A stretch of 64,000 nt of DNA from Nitrosospira multiformis (GCF_003050865.1 NZ_QAOK01000015.1:16331-80330), one strand, 5' to 3'. Shown: positions 54,454-63,542, numbered from the stretch's first letter. A program made the numbers and translations. The notes: generated by a model not told the origin, from the letters alone.

Positions 54454-56125
54454 GGTACACCTCGCTCATATCCGGCCCGATTCCGCCATCCTCGCCACCT
54501 GCCCCGGCTATCGAGCATGAATGATCGATAGGGGTAAAAGACGTGGCACTCTGAAACTGAGGAAAGTGAGCGAACTGCGAGAGATCGTCGAACATGCGGT
54601 TTACCAGAGACTCGGCATCCGCGAGTTCGATATCCTCGGGGACCCGCTGGCCGTGAGCGACGTAGTAGAGAGGCAGACTGTGACGCATAGCTATATCGAG
54701 CGCACAGCCCGTTACCACTGCTTCATCCAGCTTGCTGATGATGGCACCCGCCAGGCCATCGCCCCAGTAGGCCTGCGCAACTTCATCCAGTGTATGCCAG
54801 CTCGAGGCGGCGTTGAGCAGCAACAGACGTTTGATTTCACTGCCGCAACCGCTCAGCATGGCAACCTGTTCGGCCACCATCTGGTCGCGCTGCCCCACGC
54901 CAACCGTGTCGATCAGCACCATATGCTTGCCACGCAATTCATTCAACGCGAGCGTCAAATCCTGCGTATCCCTCACTGCATGCACCGTGACCCCGAGAAT
55001 CTTGCCATAAATCCGTAACTGCTCGTGCCCACCTATGCGGTAACTGTCGGTCGTCAGCAAAGCGACCTTGCTTGCTCCATGACGGACAACACAACGCGCT
55101 GCGAGCTTTGCAGTGGTCGTCGTCTTACCCACACCGGTCGGCCCTACCAGTGCGTAAACACCCCCCTTCTCCAGAATTTCGTTCTCATTCCCGATAGTCT
55201 GGAGGCTGCCTGTCAGTGCCGTTCTTACCCAGTTCATGGCTGCGCTTGCGTCCAAATCTCCTGGCAATTGATCCAGCAGCGCCTGTACGGAAGTATCATG
55301 GAGTCCTGCTGCCAGCAGCTGGCGGAATAATTGCCCGCGCACCGGATCGCGCCTCTCCTGCTCGTTCCGGCTTAGCAAGGCAAGTTGCTGTTCCAGTGTC
55401 GAATGCATGAAACGGACTTCCTTGAGAACACTGGCCGCAACCTTGTCCGCGACTTGAAGAGAATCCAGCGCAAGCCGCCGCTGCCTGCCGGGATTCATCC
55501 CGTCTGCCCTGCGGCGTGTATTCTCCGACCGTTTACGCCAGCTCCGGAAATCCGACACGCTCGTTTCCCCCATTCCGCTCGGTTCAGGGGGGGGTGTTCC
55601 TCTGTTGCTTTTCTTCGTCAACCCTTCTCCACTCTTCGAGGACTGCACGCCCCCCGTAGTTGCGCGAGGACGTTTGCTGGAAACTTGTGGAATGGTTTTT
55701 TTGTTCGTCCTGGCAGCGTGGCCTGTCTCTTGCGTCTTCTTTCGCGGCGAAGGAGGCGAATCAGCCTGAGGTGAATCTTCAACGTTTCTTTCAATTCTTG
55801 TCGCCTGTTCTGCAATCGCAGCAGGATGTACAGCAGGATTTTCAGGCTCGCTCCTGGAGACGTCAGACGGGGGTGTCGATACTTCGGGTGAAAGCGCATA
55901 AAGTCCATTCCTGCTCTCCTCACGCCGCCTTTGCTGCTGCCCATCTTCTTTCTGGCATTCCGGCGGCGGGAGCAACGAAGACATATCGCTATTGCTCAAG
56001 GCCAATATCTCGACACCATTGTCTACCGCCCGGTTCGACAGAATCACCCCGTCGGATCCGAGCTCATCGCGTACCATGCGCAATGCTTCACTGGTTGTTT
56101 TGGCGAAAAATCGTTTGATAGTCAT
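54446..56125 (-). CDS. flhF: Flagellar placement GTPase FlhF (SRP-type)
   Basis: A 559-residue SRP-family GTPase. The N-terminus TIKRFFAKTTSEALRMVRDE is typical, followed by a basic low-complexity B-domain (about 90-230) and an NG domain with GVYALVGPTGVGKTTTTAKL (P-loop), LLTTDSYRIGGHEQLRIYG, DTVGVGQRDQM and SKLDEAVVTG. It is longer than most because of the B-domain. It sets where the flagellum is built. It overlaps flhA by 4 bp. Confidence 0.96.
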   Translation of the reverse strand: MTIKRFFAKTTSEALRMVRDELGSDGVILSNRAVDNGVEILALSNSDMSSLLPPPECQKEDGQQQRRREESRNGLYALSPEVSTPPSDVSRSEPENPAVHPAAIAEQATRIERNVEDSPQADSPPSPRKKTQETGHAARTNKKTIPQVSSKRPRATTGGVQSSKSGEGLTKKSNRGTPPPEPSGMGETSVSDFRSWRKRSENTRRRADGMNPGRQRRLALDSLQVADKVAASVLKEVRFMHSTLEQQLALLSRNEQERRDPVRGQLFRQLLAAGLHDTSVQALLDQLPGDLDASAAMNWVRTALTGSLQTIGNENEILEKGGVYALVGPTGVGKTTTTAKLAARCVVRHGASKVALLTTDSYRIGGHEQLRIYGKILGVTVHAVRDTQDLTLALNELRGKHMVLIDTVGVGQRDQMVAEQVAMLSGCGSEIKRLLLLNAASSWHTLDEVAQAYWGDGLAGAIISKLDEAVVTGCALDIAMRHSLPLYYVAHGQRVPEDIELADAESLVNRMFDDLSQFAHFPQFQSATSFTPIDHSCSIAGAGGEDGGIGPDMSEVYLG

Positions 56126-58200
56126 GCTCTGGCTCCAAGGATCGAAGTGACTTTAATATTGCTTGAATCGGGTACTTCCGCATGCGACAGTATTTTCAGT
56201 TGAGGTACGGCACGGCGCAGAAAACGCGCCAGCAAGGTTCGAAGCGGCGCCGGCACCAGCAACACGGGAACCAGTCCCACCTGCTCCTGCCGCTGACTGG
56301 CTCCAGCTGCCTCCCGAATGAGGGTATCGGCGAGTCCCGGCTCGATTCCTGCCCCGGTCGGGCTGGCCTGCAAAGCTTGCGTCAGCAACCTTTCCAGTCC
56401 GGAATCAAGTGCCATCACCTGCAACTCGCTGGCTTGTGGCCATATCTGCTGGACGATTGACCGTCCCAACGCAATGCGCACCAGCGCCGTCAGCTCATGC
56501 GCATCCTGAACTTTTGAAGCGTGCTCGGCCAAGGCTTCGACGATGCTTCGCATGTCGCGTATATGCACATTCTCTTCCAGCAGATTCTGCAGCACCTTCT
56601 GCAAGGTGGAGAGCGGAAGCAGTTTCGGAATCATATCTTCCACCAGCCTGGGAGAATCCTTTGAGAGTCGATCCACCAGTTGCTGCACTTCGGCACGACC
56701 GAGCAATTCGGCAGCGTGGCTGTGCACCAGATGATTGAGATGGGTGGCAACGACAGTGCCTGCATCGACCACCGTATACCCGAGCGACTGGGCGCGCTCT
56801 CGCTGGCCTGCTTCTATCCAGACAGCGGGCAGCCCAAAGGCAGGGTCGGTGGTGGGAAGACCAGGCACGTTGCCGGATACGAGGCCTGGATTGATGGCGA
56901 GATACTGCCCCACATTGACTTCACCGGTTCCAATAGCGACTCCCTTGAGCGTTATCCGGTAACCGTTAGGGCGCAGTTCCAGATTGTCACGGATATGAAC
57001 AGTTGGCGGAAGGTACCCGACCTCCTGGGCGAATTTCTTGCGCACGCCTTTGATCCGCCCGAGAAGCTCCCCGTCCTGGGCCTTGTCCACGAGCGAAATC
57101 AGCCGATAACCCACCTCCAGCCCCAGTATGTCCACGGGCATGACATCATCCCAGCTCGCATCCTGAGCCTCCACCTGGATAACGGGCGCTGTCGGCGCCT
57201 GCGATGCAAGCCGCTTGCGGCGCTGTTCCATCAGATAGGCACCGCCACCGCACAATGCAGCCAGCAGCAGAAAGGCAATGTGAGGCATGCCGGGTATCAG
57301 GCCCATGAGGCCGATGATAGCGGCAGTCAAAGCCAATACCTGGGGATTTGAGAAAAGCTGGCCTGCCAGCTGAGTGCTGATATCCTCATCGGTGCCGACG
57401 CGGCTCACGATCAGGCCGGCAGCGGTAGAGATAATAAGCGCGGGAATCTGTGCCACCAGTCCGTCACCGATAGCAAGCAGGGTGTAATTTCTGGCGGCGG
57501 TCGCAAGATCGAGGTCATGCTGCAGAACGCCGACTATCAATCCGCCAATTACATTAATAAAGAGGATGAGAATTCCCGCTATCGCATCTCCCCTTACGAA
57601 CTTGCTCGCGCCATCCATGGAACCGTAAAACTCCGCCTCCTGCGCAATGGAGACGCGCCGCCTGCCGGCCTCCTCCTCACCGATGAGGCCTGCGTTGAGG
57701 TCCGCATCGATTGCCATCTGCTTACCCGGCATGGCATCCAGCGTAAAGCGCGCGGAAACTTCCGCAATGCGGCCTGCACCCTTGGTAATGACGACAAAGT
57801 TGATCACCACCAGAATAATGAACACTACTATGCCGACTGTATAATTTCCGCCGACGAGGTAATGACCGAATGCCTCGATGACCTTTCCTGCCGCATCCGG
57901 CCCGGTATGGCCTTCCATCAGCACCACGCGGGTAGACGCTACGTTGAGCGACAATCGCAGCAGCGTTGAAAGGAGCAGTACCGTGGGAAACACGGCAAAA
58001 TCCAGGGGTTTGTGCGTATGGATGCTGACCAGCAACACCATGATGGAAAGCGCGATGTTGAAGGTAAACATCATGTCCAGTAAAAATGCAGGCAGTGGCA
58101 GCACCATCATGCCGAGGATCATGAATATCAGCAGCGGGCCTGCAAGGCTGCGCGCCCTCGCACCGCTAAACAGGTAAGTCAGTTTTGTCATCGCAGCCAT
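56122..58200 (-). CDS. flhA: Flagellar export gate protein FlhA
   Basis: A 692-residue export gate component with eight helices in the first 330 residues and a large cytosolic docking domain. ILLVSIHTHKPLDFAVFP-like VLLVSIHTHKPLDFAVFPTV, RVSIAQEAEFYGSMDGASKF and RGDAIAGILILFINVIGGLI (FHIPEP region) are diagnostic; the cytosolic part has TVVDAGTVVATHLNHLV. Complete. It lies 2 bp after flhB. Confidence 0.98.
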   Translation of the reverse strand: MAAMTKLTYLFSGARARSLAGPLLIFMILGMMVLPLPAFLLDMMFTFNIALSIMVLLVSIHTHKPLDFAVFPTVLLLSTLLRLSLNVASTRVVLMEGHTGPDAAGKVIEAFGHYLVGGNYTVGIVVFIILVVINFVVITKGAGRIAEVSARFTLDAMPGKQMAIDADLNAGLIGEEEAGRRRVSIAQEAEFYGSMDGASKFVRGDAIAGILILFINVIGGLIVGVLQHDLDLATAARNYTLLAIGDGLVAQIPALIISTAAGLIVSRVGTDEDISTQLAGQLFSNPQVLALTAAIIGLMGLIPGMPHIAFLLLAALCGGGAYLMEQRRKRLASQAPTAPVIQVEAQDASWDDVMPVDILGLEVGYRLISLVDKAQDGELLGRIKGVRKKFAQEVGYLPPTVHIRDNLELRPNGYRITLKGVAIGTGEVNVGQYLAINPGLVSGNVPGLPTTDPAFGLPAVWIEAGQRERAQSLGYTVVDAGTVVATHLNHLVHSHAAELLGRAEVQQLVDRLSKDSPRLVEDMIPKLLPLSTLQKVLQNLLEENVHIRDMRSIVEALAEHASKVQDAHELTALVRIALGRSIVQQIWPQASELQVMALDSGLERLLTQALQASPTGAGIEPGLADTLIREAAGASQRQEQVGLVPVLLVPAPLRTLLARFLRRAVPQLKILSHAEVPDSSNIKVTSILGARA

Positions 58201-58202
58201 CG

Positions 58203-59381
58203 TTATTCAGGTTTTCCAGTTCTTCCCGCTTTCTTGAACGCTTTGTTTTCCGGATCCAGCTCAGCCGGCACGGCAAGTTCGGGCAGGATTGGCGCCTTGC
58301 CGCCAGCCTGGCCATATTGCTGATGACGGCGCAATTGATAGACGTAGGCGAGCACCTCGGCGACAACGTTATAGAGTGCCTGGGGAATTTCATCTCCCAG
58401 CTCAGCATGTTGATAGAGAGCACGGGCCAGCGGTGGCGCTTCCAGCACCGGTACTTTGTGTTGATGTCCTACCTCGCGGATTTTCAGGGCCAACAGATGG
58501 ACACCCTTCGCGACGACGCGGGGGGCGCGCATCTTGCCATCTTCGTATTTGAGCGCGACGGAGTAATGGGTAGGGTTTGTGATAATCACATCCGCCCTGG
58601 GAATTTCGGTCATCATGCGCTTTCTTGCCATTTCGCGCTGCTGTGCACGGATACGCCCCTTGATTTGCGGATTACCCTCCGTTTGCTTGTTTTCCTGACG
58701 AACTTCTTCCTTGGTCATCCTGAGCTTGCGGTAGTGATCCCACAACCTGAACGGCACATCCACCGTGGCAATCAGTATCATGGTGCCTGCGATGGTAAAA
58801 AAACTCAGGGCAACCAGTTCGCCCATATGAGTTAAACCCGGGACGAGTGGCCGGGCGATGAGCGACAACACGGATTCCTTGTAATGCCAGATCGTCCATA
58901 CCCCTGCGCCCCCGATCAGCGCGGCTTTGAGGAGAGCTTTCGCCAATTCGATCAGGCTGTGCAGTGAAAACATCCGGCTTAAGCCGGTGAGTGGATTTAT
59001 CCGCTTGAAATCGGGATTGAGTGACTTCCAGCTGAAAAGCCATCCGGAAAGCAGCATGGGCGCCGCCAGTGCGACCAGGATCATCAGTATCAGGAAGGGA
59101 GCGAAGGTAATCAGCACATGGAAGGATTGGTCGAACAGACGCTCGACCAGGCGCGCCGATTCAAATCCGATTTCACGCGGGATATGCATTCCCTCCTTCA
59201 TCAATCGGGCAAGCTGGCTGCTGAAGTGTCCGCCCATGAGCCAAAGGCCAGTCCCAGCTGTAATAAGGAGGGCAAATGTCGACAGTTCCGTGGAGCGCGG
59301 CGCCTGCCCCTCTTCACGAGACTTTTCCAGACGTCTGGGAGACGCCGGTTCCGTTCGTTCCTGATCGCTCTCTTCGCTCAC
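58203..59381 (-). CDS. flhB: Flagellar export switch protein FlhB
   Basis: A 392-residue switch protein with four membrane helices and a cytosolic domain that self-cleaves at NPTH (VIITNPTHYSVALKYEDG). The N-terminus ERTEPASPRRLEKSREEG and the export-apparatus loop MTKEEVRQENKQTEGNPQIK are conserved. Its cleaved C-domain interacts with FliK to switch substrates. The first gene of flhB-flhA-flhF-flhG; its upstream region contains paired CACGTG motifs. Confidence 0.98.
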   Translation of the reverse strand: MSEESDQERTEPASPRRLEKSREEGQAPRSTELSTFALLITAGTGLWLMGGHFSSQLARLMKEGMHIPREIGFESARLVERLFDQSFHVLITFAPFLILMILVALAAPMLLSGWLFSWKSLNPDFKRINPLTGLSRMFSLHSLIELAKALLKAALIGGAGVWTIWHYKESVLSLIARPLVPGLTHMGELVALSFFTIAGTMILIATVDVPFRLWDHYRKLRMTKEEVRQENKQTEGNPQIKGRIRAQQREMARKRMMTEIPRADVIITNPTHYSVALKYEDGKMRAPRVVAKGVHLLALKIREVGHQHKVPVLEAPPLARALYQHAELGDEIPQALYNVVAEVLAYVYQLRRHQQYGQAGGKAPILPELAVPAELDPENKAFKKAGRTGKPE

Positions 59382-59417
59382 TGCAGATTCCTGTCACAAC
59401 CCTAATGACTGATAACT

Positions 59418-59440
59418 CCACGTGGAATTACCGCACGTGG
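59418..59440. promoter_or_regulatory. Paired CACGTG palindromes upstream of flhB
   Basis: CCACGTGG at 59418-59425 and GCACGTGG at 59433-59440; the two CACGTG cores start 15 bp apart, roughly one and a half helical turns. They lie 37-59 bp upstream of the flhB ATG and could bind a regulator or overlap the promoter. The remaining 59441-59662 shows no gene. Confidence 0.4.
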
Positions 59441-59662
59441 ATGACATGAGGCATTATTGAGCAGCTTAGGAGAAAGCTATCGGGGAAAAAGAACGCAATT
59501 TTCCCCATAATTCTCGCAGCACCGCGGAGGGGATAACACAGGGAGTTTTCTTTACACGGTGCGGAGGGAGTTTCCGCACTTGGGCAGAATCAATGGAGTG
59601 AGTGGAGTGTTTTGCGCCAGAGGGAGCTGTTGCCGGATTTCCCGAATGGTGACAGCAGTTTC

Positions 59663-60298
59663 TCAACCGGCCCTGCTGCGCAAGGTTTCGGGATTGACCG
59701 CGCCATTCGTTTTGACTTCCGTTGTTTCCGCGCCTTCCTTGCTTATTGCTTCGGCAGCCTTGTTGCTCATCACAATGATGCTGATACGCCGGTTGACGGG
59801 ATTCGTCGGATCATTCCTGTCAAACAGGACTGCAGAACTCAAACCCACTACCCGCATGATCTTTTGCTCATTCATTCCGCCGAGAATGAGCTCCCGCCGG
59901 GAAGCATTCGCGCGATCGGCAGACAGCTCCCAATTACTGTAATTTTTTTCGCCACTAGCGTAGGGAGTTGAATCCGTGTGACCGGAAAGGCTTAGCTTGT
60001 TGGGCATTTCGTTCAGCGCACTGCCAAGTTTTTGCAGGATTTCGCGGGTGTGCGGCTCCAGTTCAGCCCTGGCAAGCGCAAACATCGGCCGATTCTTGTC
60101 ATCGATGATCTGAATCCGCAGGCCTTCCGTCGTAATATCCAGCAGTAACTGCTTCCTGAATTCACGCATGGTAGGATTGGATTCGATCAGGCGCTCCAGG
60201 CGGCGCTTCAGGTCCTCCAGCCGACGTGCATCGCGCCGCTCCAGCTCAAGCTGTGCTGTCCTGAGGCTGAGCGGTTTTTCAGTGCTGTCAGCATCCAC
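59663..60298 (-). CDS. motB: MotB, C-terminal (OmpA-like peptidoglycan-binding) part of a split gene
   Basis: A 211-residue ORF from GTG 60298. It contains the MotB linker (RLEDLKRRLERLIESNP) and the full OmpA-like anchor: LRIQIIDDKNRPMFALARAE, LSLSGHTDSTPYASGEKNYS, NWELSADRANASRRELILGG and VNRRISIIVMSN. It is in the same frame as the upstream motB N-terminal ORF; only TAA (60304-60302) and AAG separate them. Alone it has no membrane anchor or signal peptide, so it could not reach the periplasm unless the stop is read through. Confidence 0.85.
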   Translation of the reverse strand: MDADSTEKPLSLRTAQLELERRDARRLEDLKRRLERLIESNPTMREFRKQLLLDITTEGLRIQIIDDKNRPMFALARAELEPHTREILQKLGSALNEMPNKLSLSGHTDSTPYASGEKNYSNWELSADRANASRRELILGGMNEQKIMRVVGLSSAVLFDRNDPTNPVNRRISIIVMSNKAAEAISKEGAETTEVKTNGAVNPETLRSRAG

Positions 60299-60301
60299 CT
60301 T

Positions 60302-60589
60302 TTATACCTGTCCGTCCCGGCGGATCACATCTTTTCCACCCCCCTGGATCAAACTTGTCCGGTCACCGCTCCCTGGACTTCTTTCCGGCATCGATTCCAG
60401 CGGCCTCAGAAAGTATTCGGAAATACCTTGCAATTGAGCCCGCGTCGCGGAACCAAGCAACCACATGAGCAGAAAGAACGCCATCATTGCCGTTACAAAA
60501 TCTGCATAGGCAATCTTCCACTGGCCTCCGTGCCCCCGGCTTTGCCTCCTTACTTTCTTTATGACGATACGATGCTGCGTTCCTGCCAC
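60302..60589 (-). CDS. motB: MotB, N-terminal (membrane and plug) part of a split gene
   Basis: A 95-residue ORF: basic N-terminus, then WKIAYADFVTAMMAFFLLMW with the proton-binding Asp (YADFVTAMM), then the plug helix region and LIQGGGKDVIRRDGQV. It ends at TAA 60304-60302, exactly where E. coli MotB continues into its linker. Joined with the following ORF it would be 308 residues, the normal MotB size. It lies 21 bp after motA. Confidence 0.85.
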   Translation of the reverse strand: MAGTQHRIVIKKVRRQSRGHGGQWKIAYADFVTAMMAFFLLMWLLGSATRAQLQGISEYFLRPLESMPERSPGSGDRTSLIQGGGKDVIRRDGQV

Positions 60590-60610
60590 GGCTGACCTCT
60601 TTCCCCTTTC

Positions 60611-61471
60611 TTATTTGTCTCTTGCCCGTCTGACGTGGCTTTCCAGTTCAGCGAAGCTGGGCCGCTCCGTCGAGTAGAGCACCTTTCGTCCAAATTCGAC
60701 TGCCAGTGCAGGAGTATAGCCATTGATGCTCGCCAGCAAGGTGACCCGGATGCACTGCAGCATCTTCGTCGATTCATTGAGCCTCTGCTCCAGTATCGAG
60801 GCAAAGGGACCGACAAATCCATACCCCAGAAGAATACCAAGGAAAGTTCCCACAAGCGCCTGGGCGACAAGCACACCCAGTTCCGAGGGTGGCAAACCCA
60901 CGGATGCCATCGTATGAATCACACCCATTACCGCCGCAACAATGCCGAATGCCGGCATGCTGTCCGCCAGCCGGGTTATGCAATGGACGGGGATTTCGCC
61001 TTCCTGGTGATGAGTCTCTATTTCGTTATCCATCAGATTTTCCAGCTCGAATGCGTTGAGATTGCCTGCCGCCATGAGGCGAAGGTAGTCGGTCAAGAAC
61101 TCGAGCGCAACATGCTCAGCAAGAATATCGGGATAATTGGCAAAAATCGCGCTTTCATTGGGATCGTCGACATCAGGCTCGATCGACATCAATCCTTCCT
61201 TGCGAACCTTGACCAGAAGATCATAGAGCAGTGCCATCAAGTCCATATACAAGGCTTTGGTATACCGGGGACTCTGCACAACCTTGGGAAGTGACTTGAA
61301 GGTGGCTTTGAGGGCTTTTTTCGTATTGCCCAGGGTAAATGCGCCCATGGCCGCACCCCCGATCATGAGAAGCTCGACCGGTTGAAACAATGCAGCCAGG
61401 TGTCCACCGGCCAAAGCAAAACCACCGAACACCGACGCCAGCACGACGAGAGATCCAATAATGGCCAACAT
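60611..61471 (-). CDS. motA: Flagellar motor stator protein MotA
   Basis: A 286-residue stator channel subunit with four membrane helices: IIGSLVVLASVFGGFALAG, LLMIGGAAMGAFTLG, SMPAFGIVAAVMGVIHTMAS and LVAQALVGTFLGILLGYGFV. The cytoplasmic loop with charged residues (LAEHVALEFLTDYLRLM) contacts FliG. Complete. It follows flhC after a terminator-like hairpin, so it probably has its own promoter in 61472-61720. Confidence 0.97.
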   Translation of the reverse strand: MLAIIGSLVVLASVFGGFALAGGHLAALFQPVELLMIGGAAMGAFTLGNTKKALKATFKSLPKVVQSPRYTKALYMDLMALLYDLLVKVRKEGLMSIEPDVDDPNESAIFANYPDILAEHVALEFLTDYLRLMAAGNLNAFELENLMDNEIETHHQEGEIPVHCITRLADSMPAFGIVAAVMGVIHTMASVGLPPSELGVLVAQALVGTFLGILLGYGFVGPFASILEQRLNESTKMLQCIRVTLLASINGYTPALAVEFGRKVLYSTERPSFAELESHVRRARDK

Positions 61472-61701
61472 CTTTTTCTGATATTTCCTGTATCGACTAT
61501 TGCATTGCTGGAATAGATAATTTTAGAAGCACGCCGTAGTCCAGGAGCCGGGCTCAAGCGGTGCTGCCGCCCCGCCTTATCACGGTTCTTCTACGGCAAC
61601 ACTGCAGTAACGCAACAAATCCTGGATCGTGTTCTCTATAACGGGTCAAACCCGCCGGACTTTAGTCCATCGACCCGTGTGTTCATTGCTCCGGAAAAGT
61701 A

Positions 61702-61740
61702 AGCGGAAAAAGCAAAAGGCAGCCGGAAGGAATTCCGGCT
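61702..61740 (-). terminator. Rho-independent terminator after flhC
   Basis: On the minus strand AGCCGGAA-TTCC-TTCCGGCT (61740-61721) forms a perfect 8-bp stem and is followed by GCCTTTTGCTTTTTCC. It lies 90 bp after the flhC stop, ending the flhDC transcript before motAB. The rest of the 359-bp gap 61472-61830 shows no gene. Confidence 0.6.
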
Positions 61741-61830
61741 CAGGAGAGAAAAAGGCTGGGCGCTGGCGGAGAACAATGTCCTCCGCACGGAACAAGGACT
61801 GCGCGAGTATGGAGTGTCGAGTGCTAAGGT

Positions 61831-62379
61831 TTATATAGCTGCCTCTGCCACCATCGCTGTCCGCGCCTTGTTGGTTTTGCCAGCTCGGGAAGGCATATGG
61901 CACAGTCCGCAAACGTAGCGGTGATGGAGATCGTTCGCGTGCACTACGAAATGCCCGCCGCATTGATTGCACGCGGTGGTCTGCATCAGCTTGCTTTCAA
62001 AGAAGCGTACCAGCGTCCAGGCGCGTGTCAGACTGAGTATCGGCTCCATCTCGCAGACCTGGCAGTGCTCCAGATAAAGCTTGTAGCTCTTGATGATGGC
62101 GCTGATTCCACGGCAGTCGCCATGAGCAATCAGATAGCGGTAAATATCAGCGAATACGGAGGAATGTATATTGGGCTGCCACGTAAGAAACCAATCGGTG
62201 GAAAACGGCAGCATTCCCTTGGGTGGAGAAACGCCTTTCAGTTCCTTATAAAGCTTGATCAACCGCTCGCGGCTCAGGGTGGTTTCAGACTCCAGTAACT
62301 GAAGACGCGCGCCCAGGCGAATCAACTCGATCGCTGTCTTTATCTCGTTGGCTTCCGACACAATGCTTTTCTTGCGCAT
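61831..62379 (-). CDS. flhC: Flagellar master regulator subunit FlhC
   Basis: A 182-residue subunit of the FlhD4C2 activator. EIKTAIELIRLGARLQLLES, the DNA-facing middle, and the four zinc-ligand cysteines in TACNQCGGHFVVHAND and YVCGLCHMP are present. With FlhD it activates class II flagellar promoters. It follows flhD by 79 bp. Confidence 0.96.
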   Translation of the reverse strand: MRKKSIVSEANEIKTAIELIRLGARLQLLESETTLSRERLIKLYKELKGVSPPKGMLPFSTDWFLTWQPNIHSSVFADIYRYLIAHGDCRGISAIIKSYKLYLEHCQVCEMEPILSLTRAWTLVRFFESKLMQTTACNQCGGHFVVHANDLHHRYVCGLCHMPSRAGKTNKARTAMVAEAAI

Positions 62380-62458
62380 AACCGTTCCCCCTATCCTTAT
62401 TCTTGCTCAGGAAGCTCTCTTCCCCGGAAAATTCTCGTCAAATATTTCAGGAAATACT

Positions 62459-62776
62459 CTATGAAATTTCTTCAGCCGGCTGTCCTGCAAGCAGGATTGT
62501 CGTATGAGATTGCGCCATCAATTTGTCTTTGGTGTAGTTGGCGAGCATGCCGAAGACCAGGTTGTCGTCGAAACGTATCCGGCACAACATCATGTTGGAA
62601 TTTGCCAGCTTGAGTATTTGTCCTGGAGTCAGAACTTCCAGGATATCGGCGATGTCCTTGCTTATCCCCAGCCTGAAAATCGCCATATCCTTGTCGGCAA
62701 TTACCATCTGCTGGGCCAGCATGAGATAAGTCAGATTAAAGTCCTTGATTTCCGCTGTCAGTTCGTTGGCTTTCAT
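62459..62776 (-). CDS. flhD: Flagellar master regulator subunit FlhD
   Basis: A 105-residue subunit of FlhD4C2. IKDFNLTYLMLAQQMVIADK, FRLGISKDIADILEVLTPGQ and LANSNMMLCRIRFDD are conserved. ATG 62776 follows GGAGGTAAAA; upstream ATGs at 62788 and 62806 lie in or before that site and are less likely. It is the top of the flagellar cascade; its 385-bp upstream region holds a long inverted repeat. Confidence 0.95.
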   Translation of the reverse strand: MKANELTAEIKDFNLTYLMLAQQMVIADKDMAIFRLGISKDIADILEVLTPGQILKLANSNMMLCRIRFDDNLVFGMLANYTKDKLMAQSHTTILLAGQPAEEIS

Positions 62777-62933
62777 TTTTACCTCCATCACAGTGAATGG
62801 CTGCATTGTGGAGGTTTGGAAGGAGGGAAAAAACCGGAGGTTGTCCGATTCGGGTGTAGAAAATGACAGTATTTCCGTGTAAGAAATTTTCCTACAGCAG
62901 ACACACCAGTTCGGGAGATATCAGCGGGGCTGT

Positions 62934-62981
62934 ATAACCTGCTCAAACGATGCTGGGGATGCGATACCGATAGCAGGTTAT
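62934..62981. promoter_or_regulatory. Long-range inverted repeat in the flhDC upstream region
   Basis: ATAACCTGCT at 62934-62943 and AGCAGGTTAT at 62972-62981 are perfect 10-bp arms 28 bp apart. They are about 160-205 bp upstream of the flhD start. If transcribed they could fold as a leader hairpin; as DNA they could hold two dimers of a regulator. The rest of 62777-63161 shows no gene. Confidence 0.45.
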
Positions 62982-63225
62982 GCCGGCTTTGGTTGATCAA
63001 CGTCAACTTTTTGTGAAACTTTAGCGGTCAAAACCAAATTTTTAATAATTCCGCAAAAAAATTCTGATCGAAAAACGCCTATTTCATCATGATCGCCTGG
63101 CAATCTCCTGCGCTTGCAGACTGAAACTCCCTTATCGTTTGCGGAACTAAGTTTTATCAAACTGAATCGCCCCTGCTGAAGTAGACACTGAAGAGCCTTA
63201 AACTAAGGCGTCATCAGGAGGTGTC

Positions 63226-63504
63226 ATGAGCAGCAAGCGTTACGCAGAAGAATTCAAGATTGAAGCGGTGAAGCAGATTACCGAGCGGCATTACCCTGTC
63301 GCTGGAGTATCTGTTCGGCTCGGAGTATCACAGCACAGTTTGTATAAGTGGATAAAGGAGTACAGCCAGGCAGAACCAGGGCGGTGTGAAACGCAGAGCC
63401 AGCAGGCTGAATTGCGTGAACTCAAGGCCGAGCTAAAGCGTGTAACTGAGGAACGCGACATCCTAAAAAAGGCCGCCGCGTACTTTGCCAGAGAATCCCG
63501 GTAA
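63226..63504 (+). CDS. IS3-family transposase OrfA
   Basis: A 92-residue protein with an N-terminal helix-turn-helix (RYAEEFKIEAVKQITERHYP, VRLGVSQHSLYKWIKEY) that binds the IS ends, and a C-terminal leucine zipper (LRELKAELKRVTEERDILKK). The heptamer A AAA AAG at 63465-63471 is in the zero frame just before the stop, the classical site for -1 frameshifting into orfB to make OrfAB. AGGAGG-like sequence precedes the ATG. Confidence 0.95.
   Translation: MSSKRYAEEFKIEAVKQITERHYPVAGVSVRLGVSQHSLYKWIKEYSQAEPGRCETQSQQAELRELKAELKRVTEERDILKKAAAYFARESR
63465..63471 (+). promoter_or_regulatory. Programmed -1 frameshift heptamer
   Basis: CTA-AAA-AAG in the orfA frame gives A AAA AAG, the strongest bacterial slippery heptamer. 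After a -1 slip the frame continues (GRRVLCQRIPVRYAFIRTHE) into orfB. A downstream stem that would stimulate it was not resolved by eye. Confidence 0.75.
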
Positions 63505-63542
63505 GGTACGCATTCATCAGGACTCATGAAGCCCAACATTCG

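Noticed and set aside
31665..60589. Idea that TAA is recoded as a sense codon, given TAA inside motB and flaG
   Set aside because: TAA is used as a normal stop, for example at the end of the flagellin gene, and other genes show no internal TAA; independent lesions are simpler.
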